Translations under genes and position numbers: made by a program | Notes under the pieces: model-generated | What the model saw: only the letters and a program-made list of their open reading frames with translations | The model's database searches: none | What the model was told of the DNA's origin: nothing | NCBI GenBank assembly: GCA_035319125.1 | Contig: DATHDG010000033.1 | Location: 1 to 36,026, forward strand | Reading direction: 5' to 3' | Source: Fen-1308 sp035319125 | GTDB taxonomy: Bacteria > Nitrospirota > Thermodesulfovibrionia > Thermodesulfovibrionales > Dissulfurispiraceae | Length of the DNA stretch: 36,026 bases | Shown here: positions 1 through 6,671 of the stretch, piece after piece | How the letters are laid out: every line of letters starts with the position of its first letter | How positions within the stretch are numbered: the stretch's first letter is position 1

Positions 1-77
1 CTGCACGGCGTAGTGACACGGGTAGAGATGTAATTTTTGACCATGCAAGTCATGCTATAATTCACACGCTTTATGCA

Positions 78-272
78 TTACCCCTGCCGCATCTTTAGAA
101 AATTGCTTATAGACCGGTCATAGGTCCGTTCATACTGCGCACTAAAATAGCAGGCTGGCAGTTCACCCTGTTTGCGGTGATAGTGCAGGCATAAGCAACA
201 TTTGTGCTTCCGTTCGCATGGCTCATATGTACAATTACACATCGCCTTATTCTTTTCGCTGATACAATCCAT
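78..272 (-). CDS. DUF6485 family cysteine-rich protein
   Basis: A 64-residue protein with nine cysteines, including CNCTYEPC, CC and CLCLHYHR, followed by GELPACYF and ERTYDRS. This pattern matches the small DUF6485 family of anaerobic bacteria as I remember it. The cysteine and histidine spacing suggests metal binding, but no function is established. An open frame runs upstream to a TTG at 290. I chose the second of two tandem ATGs (272), because a GGAGG at 279-283 stands six bases before it and family members begin with M-D/E-C. The gene lies downstream of the helicase on the same strand, 174 bases after its stop, so it could be a distal member of that transcript. Family call fairly sure, role unknown. 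Confidence 0.75.
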   Translation of the reverse strand: MDCISEKNKAMCNCTYEPCERKHKCCLCLHYHRKQGELPACYFSAQYERTYDRSISNFLKMRQG

Positions 273-446
273 CATTTTCCTCCATATCAAGCGATCATAT
301 ATTGTAACCGGAAGAGACTTGATTTAGCATCAGTATGAGATAAGCCGGGGTTCAATGAACGAGGGCAATCGACGAGGGAAATTAGACGACGTGCATCCTG
401 AAGCAGTCTAGCCGGCATATCATGATCGACCGGCCGGCCCCTTTAT

Positions 447-1721
447 CTATCTGAATTTCATGACTGAGGATTTCTTTGATCTGGCGGTAGCCGGAAGAGC
501 ATCCCCCCATTGCCTGCCCGCCTTCTGTCCGCCGGATTTTCGTGCCGGTACATGCTGACGCGGAGGGCGGGCAAACTCGCTGTCTTTCTTAGGCGCAGCA
601 ACTCCATAATCGAAGTCCTCCAGCGTTCGGCGTTCTATCGCTCCGCCCAGGACTTTTTCAATGTCGCGCACCATGTCCCTGTTTTCAGGGGTCACCAGCG
701 TGTACGCATCTCCGCTGCGGGCGGCACGGCCGGTGCGTCCGATACGATGAATGTAAGCATCGGTGGTATCAGGAATATCATAGTTGATGACATGGGAAAC
801 CTGGGTTACATCAATTCCGCGCGCGGCGATATCGGTAGCCACCAGGATTTGAAACATGCCGTTGCGGAACCCGCTCATTGCAGCCTGTCTCCGCGCCTGC
901 GAAAGGTTTCCCTGCAGCGAAGCCGCCCGGTATCCGGCATTGACTAGCTGTTCCCCAAGGCGCTTGGCCCGATGCTTGGTACGGGTGAAAATAAGTACAG
1001 ACTCCGTATCGGTGTTCCTGAGCAGATTGAGAAGCAGCGGCGTCTTTAGGTGCTGGGCAACCGGGTAGAGTGCGTGACTCACCGTAACCGCCGGGGCCGT
1101 AACACCAACCTTGACCATGACCGGTTCATTCAGGACATCGTTGGCCAGATGCCGGATCTCTTCGGGCATAGTGGCTGAGAAGAGCATAGTCTGCCGCCTC
1201 TGGGGCAGCTGTTTCAAGATCTGCCTGATGTCAGGTAAAAACCCCATGTCGAACATGTGATCGGCCTCGTCGAGGACCAGCATCTCCAGTCGCAAAAGAT
1301 CGATCGTCCTTTGTCCGATATGATCGAGAAGCCGCCCGGGACAGGCAACCACAATCTCGGCGCCGCGCTTCAATTTATCCACCTGGGGAGTGAAGCCCAC
1401 TCCGCCATAGATGGTTACGCTCCTGAGACCGGTATTCCGCCCCAGGATGCTGATTGCCTCATGTATCTGATCTGCCAGCTCCCTGGTAGGGGCGATGACA
1501 AGCGCGCGGACATGGCGGCGTCCTCCTTGCATCAGACGATGCAGGATAGGTAACGCGAAGGCAGCGGTCTTGCCGGTGCCGGTCTGCGCCAGACCCATAA
1601 TATCATAGCCCTGCATGATCAACGGGATAGCCTGAGCCTGGATAGGCGTCGGCGTTGAATAACCCGCGGCCCTTACCCCGGCCGCGACATGGGGGTGAAA
1701 ATCAAATGCTTTAAATTCCAT
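447..1721 (-). CDS. DEAD-box ATP-dependent RNA helicase (RhlE-like)
   Basis: A 424-residue superfamily 2 RNA helicase that unwinds or remodels RNA duplexes using ATP. All core motifs are visible in order: a Q-motif region with TPTPIQ near residues 23-28, motif I AQTGTGKT (45-52), PTRELA (78-83), motif II DEAD (151-154), motif III SAT (182-184), the second RecA lobe with TDIAARGID near 296-304, and motif VI HRIGRTGRA (325-333). After about residue 370 comes a lysine/arginine-rich tail, as in RhlE and CsdA-type proteins involved in ribosome assembly or cold adaptation. The exact subfamily is inference. The start ATG follows AAGGAG closely. A strong promoter and an intrinsic terminator lie in its leader (separate entries), which suggests control by attenuation. 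Confidence 0.95.
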   Translation of the reverse strand: MEFKAFDFHPHVAAGVRAAGYSTPTPIQAQAIPLIMQGYDIMGLAQTGTGKTAAFALPILHRLMQGGRRHVRALVIAPTRELADQIHEAISILGRNTGLRSVTIYGGVGFTPQVDKLKRGAEIVVACPGRLLDHIGQRTIDLLRLEMLVLDEADHMFDMGFLPDIRQILKQLPQRRQTMLFSATMPEEIRHLANDVLNEPVMVKVGVTAPAVTVSHALYPVAQHLKTPLLLNLLRNTDTESVLIFTRTKHRAKRLGEQLVNAGYRAASLQGNLSQARRQAAMSGFRNGMFQILVATDIAARGIDVTQVSHVINYDIPDTTDAYIHRIGRTGRAARSGDAYTLVTPENRDMVRDIEKVLGGAIERRTLEDFDYGVAAPKKDSEFARPPRQHVPARKSGGQKAGRQWGDALPATARSKKSSVMKFR

Positions 1722-1748
1722 AAACTCCTTTTTTTCCGCGTACGGACG

Positions 1749-1777
1749 AAAAAAAACCCCAGTGTATTCCGGGGTTT
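1749..1777 (-). terminator. Intrinsic terminator/attenuator in the helicase leader
   Basis: Read on the minus strand this is a 9-bp stem (AAACCCCGG pairing with CTGGGGTTT, one G-U), a six-base loop and then eight T. It lies between the helicase promoter (1823-1852) and the helicase ATG (1721), so it would stop transcripts before the gene. No other minus-strand gene lies just upstream that would need a terminator here. Confidence 0.8.
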
Positions 1778-1822
1778 ACTTATGACGTAGTTCTCATCCG
1801 GGTACAGCAATTGTAATTGTTA

Positions 1823-1852
1823 ATCATACATGCTGTGGGAAAGCCTTGTCAA
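1823..1852 (-). promoter_or_regulatory. Sigma70-type promoter for the RNA helicase
   Basis: Minus-strand TTGACA (1847-1852), an 18-bp spacer and TATGAT (1823-1828). The expected transcription start is near 1816, giving a leader of about 95 bases that contains the terminator hairpin before the helicase start codon. Confidence 0.7.
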
Positions 1853-1946
1853 ATCAAAGAATTTCGGATTTGGCCCGGGAACAACATGTGGCAGGAATCC
1901 AAAAAAGGAACTTGCATTTAAACTAAGTATTAATATAAAACAAAAT

Positions 1947-2435
1947 ATGCGCAAGCAACTTGCAATCATGGTCTTTATAATCCTTGCCTCTCTTGCGCAA
2001 ATTCTGTATTACTACCCTCAGCTTCCAGATGTCATAGCCTCCCATTTCAATGCCTCGGGTACTGCAAACGGCTGGCAGCCCAAAAGGGCCTTCTTTGCAA
2101 TATATGGCGGAGTGCTCGTGCTGCTGGTTCTTGTTTTCTCTGGGTCGGCGCTTTTCATGGATCGAATCCCATATTCGCTCATCAACCTGCCGCGCAAGGA
2201 CTACTGGCTCGCCCCTGAAAGGCGCGATGAGACCTTTTTATTCATCAATAATCAGATGCTTATGTTCGGCAATGCCACCCTACTATTCATCTTCATAGTA
2301 TTTCAACTCGTTATCAAAGAGAACCTGACACACCAAAACCTGCTCTCACCCCCGATCATGTTGCCACTGCTCGGAGTTTATATCCTTGCCACTATAGTCT
2401 GGACAGTAAGATTTATCTTAAGATTCAGAATATAA
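1947..2435 (+). CDS. DUF1648 domain membrane protein
   Basis: A 162-residue, strongly hydrophobic protein with about four membrane segments (roughly residues 4-22, 47-69, 100-122 and 132-155). Residues 23-45 carry PQLPDVIASHFNASGTANGW, the motif of the DUF1648 domain (P-x-H-F-N/D-x-x-G-x-x-D/N-x-W), also found in SdpI-type immunity proteins. The open frame extends upstream to an ATG at 1830, but that segment is hydrophilic, overlaps the helicase promoter on the other strand and is not part of the domain, so I start at 1947. No good ribosome binding site precedes either ATG. The substrate or partner is unknown. It stands alone, between the divergent helicase and lexA. Confidence 0.7.
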   Translation: MRKQLAIMVFIILASLAQILYYYPQLPDVIASHFNASGTANGWQPKRAFFAIYGGVLVLLVLVFSGSALFMDRIPYSLINLPRKDYWLAPERRDETFLFINNQMLMFGNATLLFIFIVFQLVIKENLTHQNLLSPPIMLPLLGVYILATIVWTVRFILRFRI

Positions 2436-2455
2436 GCGTTTCCCCCTCTCCAAGC

Positions 2456-2484
2456 TTGACAGTGAACGATCGTTCACCTATAAT
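2456..2484 (+). promoter_or_regulatory. lexA promoter with embedded SOS operator
   Basis: The -35 is TTGACA (2456-2461) and the -10 is TATAAT (2479-2484), separated by 17 bp, a full consensus sigma70 promoter. Inside the spacer, 2462-2477 is a perfect 16-bp palindrome, GTGAACGATCGTTCAC, with the GAAC-N4-GTTC core of the SOS box known from Firmicutes and Actinobacteria. Bound LexA would cover the spacer and block polymerase. Seven bases after the -10 is the A of the lexA ATG (2491). Confidence 0.9.
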
Positions 2485-2490
2485 TGAAGT

Positions 2491-3072
2491 ATGGAAAACG
2501 ATAAGCTCAAGTCCCGCATCAGGGACATTTCACATTTCTATCGCGAAAATGGCCGGATGCCAAGCTTCTCGGAGATAGGGGAACTGACAGGGCTCAGATC
2601 CAAAAATGCGGTATCAAAGTTTGTAAATAAATTAGACCATCTGCAAATTATCGGGAAAGACACAAAGGGCAGACTTATCCCTCGTTCCCTTGCAAAGCCG
2701 GTAAGAATATTGGGCGCTGTCGAGGCAGGCTTCCCGAGCCCTGCCGAAGAGGAGCTTACCGACACGCTTTCTCTTGACGATCTGCTTATAGAGAACCCTG
2801 ATGCCACCTTTCTGCTCAGAGTATCCGGCGATTCAATGTCGGAGGCAGGCATACTTCCGGGCGATATGGTTATCGTTGACAGGGGGCAGACGTCAAAGAG
2901 CGGAGATATCGTCATTGCCGAAGTCGATGGCCAGTGGACCATGAAATACCTGAGGAAACGGGGAGAAAACGTAACCCTTATCCCTGCAAACCCAAAGTAC
3001 AAACCTATAAAACCGAAAAGTGAATTAAAGATCGCCGGTGTCGTGACAGCGGTTGTGAGGAAATACAGGTAA
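2491..3072 (+). CDS. lexA: LexA SOS repressor (S24 self-cleaving)
   Basis: A 193-residue repressor of the SOS DNA-damage regulon. The N-terminal winged-helix DNA-binding domain covers residues 1-65 (MPSFSEIGELTGLRSKNAVSK region). The cleavage site is Ala79-Gly80 in AVEAGFPSP. The C-terminal S24 peptidase domain carries the nucleophile Ser115 (SGDSMSEAG) and the general base Lys152 (WTMKYLR); their spacing of 37 matches E. coli LexA (119 and 156). It should autoregulate through the palindrome in its own promoter. The predicted transcript begins at the ATG itself, so there is no Shine-Dalgarno. A Y-family polymerase follows on the same strand, beyond an inverted-repeat element. Confidence 0.95.
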   Translation: MENDKLKSRIRDISHFYRENGRMPSFSEIGELTGLRSKNAVSKFVNKLDHLQIIGKDTKGRLIPRSLAKPVRILGAVEAGFPSPAEEELTDTLSLDDLLIENPDATFLLRVSGDSMSEAGILPGDMVIVDRGQTSKSGDIVIAEVDGQWTMKYLRKRGENVTLIPANPKYKPIKPKSELKIAGVVTAVVRKYR

Positions 3073-3078
3073 AAAATG

Positions 3079-3244
3079 TGTAATGAGGGTGAGTCGTTTT
3101 TAGCATGATGTCTGGGTTCTCTGGGGCGCGCGAGCAGCCAAAGCAATTATTCCATCGGTGAATACAGGTTTATTTCAATATCTGAGACTCGATAATTCCA
3201 AAAGGGCTAATTCATCACGCTAAAAACGACTCGCTCTTATTACA
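3079..3244. repeat. 166-bp MITE-like element with 32-bp terminal inverted repeats
   Basis: The left end 3079-3110 (TGTAATGAGGGTGAGTCG...) and the right end 3213-3244, reverse-complemented, agree at 28 of 32 positions, sharing GAGTCGTTTTTAGC without a gap. The 102-bp interior holds no convincing gene. I see no clear target-site duplication. It fills the lexA-polymerase intergenic space. It could be a non-autonomous transposable remnant or a long RNA hairpin affecting expression of the polymerase; the sequence alone does not decide. Confidence 0.7.
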
Positions 3245-3261
3245 ACAAGAAATTTCACATA

Positions 3262-4584
3262 GTGAATATCATGACCTCCGACCCAATCACTATCCATTCC
3301 TGGCCGCGGGCGATCCTGCATCTGGATGCAGATGCCTTTTTTGCGTCGTGCGAGCAGGCGATTCATCCAGAACTCAAGGGCAGGCCCGTGATCACCGGCA
3401 AGGAGCGCGGGATCGTTGCAGCCGCCAGTTACGAGGCTAAAGCGCGCGGAGTAAAACGCGGGGTAAGGCTTTCGGACGTAAAGAAGATTTGTCCTGATGC
3501 GGTCATATTGCCCTCGGATTACGAGACCTACAGCCTTTTTTCATTGCGGATGTTCGCCATCATCAGACGCTTTACGCCGGATGTCGAGGAGTACTCAATC
3601 GACGAGGCCTTTGCGGACCTTACGGGACTTAGAAGAAGCTTTCACGGTCCTTACAACCTTATCACAAAACAGATTCAGGAAACGATAGAAAGAGAGCTCG
3701 GCATCACGGTATCCATAGGCGTAAGCTTGTCAAAAGTCTTAGCCAAGGTTGGGTCAAAGCACAAAAAGCCGCGCGGCATTACGATGATTCCAGGCAGGGA
3801 GATTCATCATTACCTCGGAAGGTTGCCCATAGAAGGCGTTTGGGGAATTGGTCCAAACACTGCGGCATTCCTGAGAAAATTCGGTATCAACACCGCCCTC
3901 GACTTTGTACATAAAGATGAAGCTTTTGTCGTAAGACATCTTTCAAAGCCTTATCACGAAGTCTGGCACGAACTCAACGGCAGGAGTGTCTACCCAGTCA
4001 CTACCGAATCAAAGAGTAGCTACCAATCAATAAGCAAGACGCGGACTTTCACTCCTCCATCAGATGATAAGACCTTTGTCTTTGCCCAGCTCTCCAAGAA
4101 TCTTGAGAATGCCTGCATCAAGGCGCGACGTTACAATCTGGCAGCCACAAGGCTGATCGTTTTCCTGCGACAGCAGGACTTCACCGACAGCGGCGCAGAA
4201 CTCAAACTGACCTGCCCTACCGCCCATCCCTCAGCACTTTTTGCCTTGCTGCGTGAAGGGTTTAGCCACATTTACCACCCGAATACGCTTTACCGCCAAA
4301 CAGGTGTAGTGCTTGCCGGGCTCCTAGCCGAATCGAAGGTGCAATATACTCTTTTCGATGACTCCGCGCGGATCGAAAAGATGTCGAAGGTCTATGACGC
4401 AGTGGATATTCTTTCCGAAAAGTTCGGGAAATATACGGTGCGCCATGCGGTAAGTCTGCCGACGAAGATTCAATCCCAGCACGAAGGAGAGCGCGGCGAT
4501 GTCCCGCAGCGCGAGCAGGAGCTCTTCAGGGGTGAAAATAAAAGGCAGCGCCTAGGGCTGCCTGTGATAAATATAAAGGTATAA
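3262..4584 (+). CDS. dinB: Y-family translesion DNA polymerase (DinB/Pol IV-like)
   Basis: A 440-residue error-prone polymerase that copies past damaged template bases. The palm carries both catalytic metal sites: Asp22 in LHLDADAFF and Asp114-Glu115 in SIDEAF. They are followed by the thumb helix-hairpin-helix region (VWGIGPNTAAFLRKFGI) and a little-finger domain. The C-terminus contains QRLGLPV, which resembles a sliding-clamp binding motif. Because the acidic residues are intact it is an active-type polymerase rather than ImuB. It follows lexA, and no second SOS box is seen before it, so it is probably transcribed from the lexA promoter through the inverted-repeat element. The start is GTG at 3262 or ATG at 3271; neither has a strong ribosome binding site. 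Confidence 0.9.
   Translation: MNIMTSDPITIHSWPRAILHLDADAFFASCEQAIHPELKGRPVITGKERGIVAAASYEAKARGVKRGVRLSDVKKICPDAVILPSDYETYSLFSLRMFAIIRRFTPDVEEYSIDEAFADLTGLRRSFHGPYNLITKQIQETIERELGITVSIGVSLSKVLAKVGSKHKKPRGITMIPGREIHHYLGRLPIEGVWGIGPNTAAFLRKFGINTALDFVHKDEAFVVRHLSKPYHEVWHELNGRSVYPVTTESKSSYQSISKTRTFTPPSDDKTFVFAQLSKNLENACIKARRYNLAATRLIVFLRQQDFTDSGAELKLTCPTAHPSALFALLREGFSHIYHPNTLYRQTGVVLAGLLAESKVQYTLFDDSARIEKMSKVYDAVDILSEKFGKYTVRHAVSLPTKIQSQHEGERGDVPQREQELFRGENKRQRLGLPVINIKV
4533..4563 (-). terminator. Terminator for the DJ-1/PfpI gene, inside the polymerase gene
   Basis: A 7-bp GC-rich stem (AGGCAGC/GCTGCCT, 4543-4549 and 4557-4563) with a seven-base loop, followed on the minus strand by TTTATTTTC. 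It lies just past the stop of the minus-strand DJ-1 gene and within the last codons of the convergent polymerase gene. Confidence 0.6.
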
Positions 4585-4587
4585 GCG

Positions 4588-5136
4588 CTAATTCATGCAC
4601 GGCGCCAGGACATCTTCCATCGTATAATACCACTTCTCATTCTCAATCAGCCCGATCAGCGCCTTCGCAAAAGCGGGCAGGCCAGCTGACCGCCTGCATG
4701 TGACAATCTTGCCATCAACCACTATGTCTCTGAACTCGTAGAGGAGTCCGGCGTGCATGAGTTCGGTAATAAGGACAGATTCATGCCAGACAGCGCGTCT
4801 GCCCTTGAGAATACCGGCAGATATAAGGATTTGCAAGCCTTCGCACATGGCGGCAATAATCTTATCCTTCTTTACAAAGTAATGCAACATATCCAGTAGC
4901 CTGTTTGGGACAGCCTTCTGTTGTCTGCTTCCTGGCAACACAAGGGCTGAGTAATCATCGGGTCTTACATCGTAGATGCTCTTGCTGACTTCAATTTCGT
5001 GACCCCGGGCGCCTATTATCAACCCTTTATCATTCGAAGCGATGTCAACTTTAACGCCTTCTTCCTGCAGCCAATACAATGGGACGAGCAACTGGGAGTC
5101 TTCGAACTTGTCGGCGATTACGATCAATGCTTTCAC
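4588..5136 (-). CDS. DJ-1/PfpI family protein with Cys-Glu nucleophile elbow
   Basis: A 182-residue member of the class I glutamine amidotransferase-like DJ-1/PfpI fold. Visible are the N-terminal strand KALIVIADKFEDSQ with the conserved Glu, the strand YSALVLPGS, the nucleophile elbow AAMCEG with Cys98, and the late VDGKIVTCRRSAGLPAF segment typical of PfpI/YhbO proteins. The residue after the nucleophile is Glu99, where PfpI peptidases and deglycases normally have His, so a classical Cys-His pair is missing and enzymatic activity is uncertain. An in-frame GTG at 5151 exists, but GGGAGG stands seven bases before the GTG at 5136, which I take as the start. It converges on the polymerase gene with three bases between the stops. 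Confidence 0.85.
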   Translation of the reverse strand: MKALIVIADKFEDSQLLVPLYWLQEEGVKVDIASNDKGLIIGARGHEIEVSKSIYDVRPDDYSALVLPGSRQQKAVPNRLLDMLHYFVKKDKIIAAMCEGLQILISAGILKGRRAVWHESVLITELMHAGLLYEFRDIVVDGKIVTCRRSAGLPAFAKALIGLIENEKWYYTMEDVLAPCMN

Positions 5137-5434
5137 TGTCAAACCTCCCACAAACGGTTAGGGGTTGACTCTGATTAATGCTACATGACCTTTTCCTTGC
5201 CGCTGGCCACTTATAAAGCATGAAATATGCCCTTAGGCAACACATTGATTATATTGAAGATTGACTGATCTTCTTTTGCATCTCTGCAAAAATCATTATA
5301 AGTAAAAGGCAAAAATGCGAACAAGCTTTCATAAAAAATTACACGAAGATAGGTATGAAGTAAGCTAAATCATCTGCAAAGATCATAATCATATAACTTT
5401 AATAGAAAAATATTGTAAGCTATGTATATTAACC
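5137..5434. other. AT-rich intergenic region between divergent genes
   Basis: About 300 bases between the DJ-1 gene (minus) and the TPR/metallopeptidase gene (plus). It is AT-rich and must hold both promoters. I see no convincing ORF, RNA gene or strong -35/-10 pair. TATGTATATT directly before the plus-strand ATG is -10-like but lacks a -35. Confidence 0.5.
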
Positions 5435-6661
5435 ATGATCATTTTTCTTAGGGTAATCCTTTATGGCGTGCTCGCCGTCCTTCTCAGCGTCAACCTGTAC
5501 ATCTTTATTTATAAGGGCAAAGAGAAATCTCCTGAGCTTAACAGTCCCCCTCCATCAGTTAATGTCACAGCCGTGGCACCACAAGCAGAGGCTCCGCTGG
5601 CAGCTGTTGGTCCGGCTCCTGCGCCCGTATCATTACCACCTGCACATGAGATCATTAAAACAGCGGACGACGGCTCGGCAGACGCCAAAAATGCTAAAGA
5701 ATATTTTGAAAAGGGTGATTTCAAAAAGGCAGCTGAACTTTGCACTCAGCTTGCCTCTAAGAATAAGAAAGCCTTCCTTTGCGCAGGACTTTCATATTTC
5801 AAGCTGGCCGACTATGAAAATACAATAAACAACCTGGAGCAGGCGTTGGATGGGGGTGCCGACGAGTTCGCATGCCGCAAATATTTGGCTTTTTCCTACT
5901 ATTACCGTGGTAATTTTGAAAAAAGCCTCCTGAATGCTGAAAAAGGCGTAGCAATTATTGGCGACGCGGAACTTAAGGCATTCTACTCCAGGTTACTGAG
6001 AGAACAAAAAGCTCACCGCAACTTTGTTGGCGAAAGCACAACTCATTTCACAGTTCAGTTCGATGGCTATGAACTCGGCGGTGTCAGCAGAAAGGTAATA
6101 GCCATGCTTGAAGACGCTTATTCTACTATAGGGCGTGATCTCAGCTATTACCCGTCGGAGCCGGTAACTGTCATCTTGTATACCAACCAGGACTTCTATG
6201 ATACGACACAGGTTCCAGGCTGGATGGGCGGATATTTCGATACCAAGGACGGCAAGATACGCGTACCAGTAAGGGGCGTTGAAGGACAGGATAACCTTTT
6301 GCGGGCTGTACTTTTTCATGAGTATGTGCATTCTCTGATTCACTCAATTACAAAAACCTGCCCGCTTTGGATTCATGAGGGACTTGCTGAGTATTATTCT
6401 AAAGGGCCGTCACAGCGGGTCGGACAGGTCATACCGCTGAAATATCTCGAAAAGTCTTTTTCAGGATTGAACGGTCGGGGCATACAGTTAGCTTACATCG
6501 AGAGCCATTCTGCAGTATCATACATAATGGATAAATACAGGGCCGACAGAATGAAAAACATGCTAGTTGCACTTTCAAGCGGAGGCACCCTTAATTCAGC
6601 ATTTAATGATGCTTTTCAGATAGGGTATACCGAGTTCACGGATAAATGGGGGAAAAAATGA
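5435..6661 (+). CDS. Membrane-anchored TPR protein with gluzincin (peptidase MA-like) domain
   Basis: A 408-residue protein. Residues 1-27 form a signal anchor (FLRVILYGVLAVLLSVNLYIFIY). Residues 36-70 are a Pro/Ala-rich linker. Residues about 85-190 hold TPR-like helices (AKEYFEKGDFKKAAELC and similar repeats). The C-terminal part is a zinc metallopeptidase of the peptidase MA/DUF1570 type, with HEYVH at residues 295-299 and the downstream IHEGLAEYY around 314-321 that supplies the third, glutamate ligand. The likely location is the periplasm, tethered to the inner membrane; the substrate is unknown. The next gene starts ten bases after the stop with its own Shine-Dalgarno, so the two are probably co-transcribed. 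Confidence 0.85.
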   Translation: MIIFLRVILYGVLAVLLSVNLYIFIYKGKEKSPELNSPPPSVNVTAVAPQAEAPLAAVGPAPAPVSLPPAHEIIKTADDGSADAKNAKEYFEKGDFKKAAELCTQLASKNKKAFLCAGLSYFKLADYENTINNLEQALDGGADEFACRKYLAFSYYYRGNFEKSLLNAEKGVAIIGDAELKAFYSRLLREQKAHRNFVGESTTHFTVQFDGYELGGVSRKVIAMLEDAYSTIGRDLSYYPSEPVTVILYTNQDFYDTTQVPGWMGGYFDTKDGKIRVPVRGVEGQDNLLRAVLFHEYVHSLIHSITKTCPLWIHEGLAEYYSKGPSQRVGQVIPLKYLEKSFSGLNGRGIQLAYIESHSAVSYIMDKYRADRMKNMLVALSSGGTLNSAFNDAFQIGYTEFTDKWGKK

Positions 6662-6671
6662 GAGGAACTCA

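Noticed and set aside
53..61. Plus-strand extended -10 (TGCTATAAT) reading into the DUF6485 gene as antisense
   Set aside because: No -35 at the right distance and no plus-strand gene to serve; likely chance in AT-rich sequence.
415..446. GGCCGGCC palindrome after the helicase stop as a terminator
   Set aside because: No T-run follows on the minus strand; only a short GC palindrome.
2538..3146. 202-codon minus-strand ORF opposite lexA
   Set aside because: Shadow of lexA: no ribosome binding site, no family features, and it runs into the inverted-repeat element.
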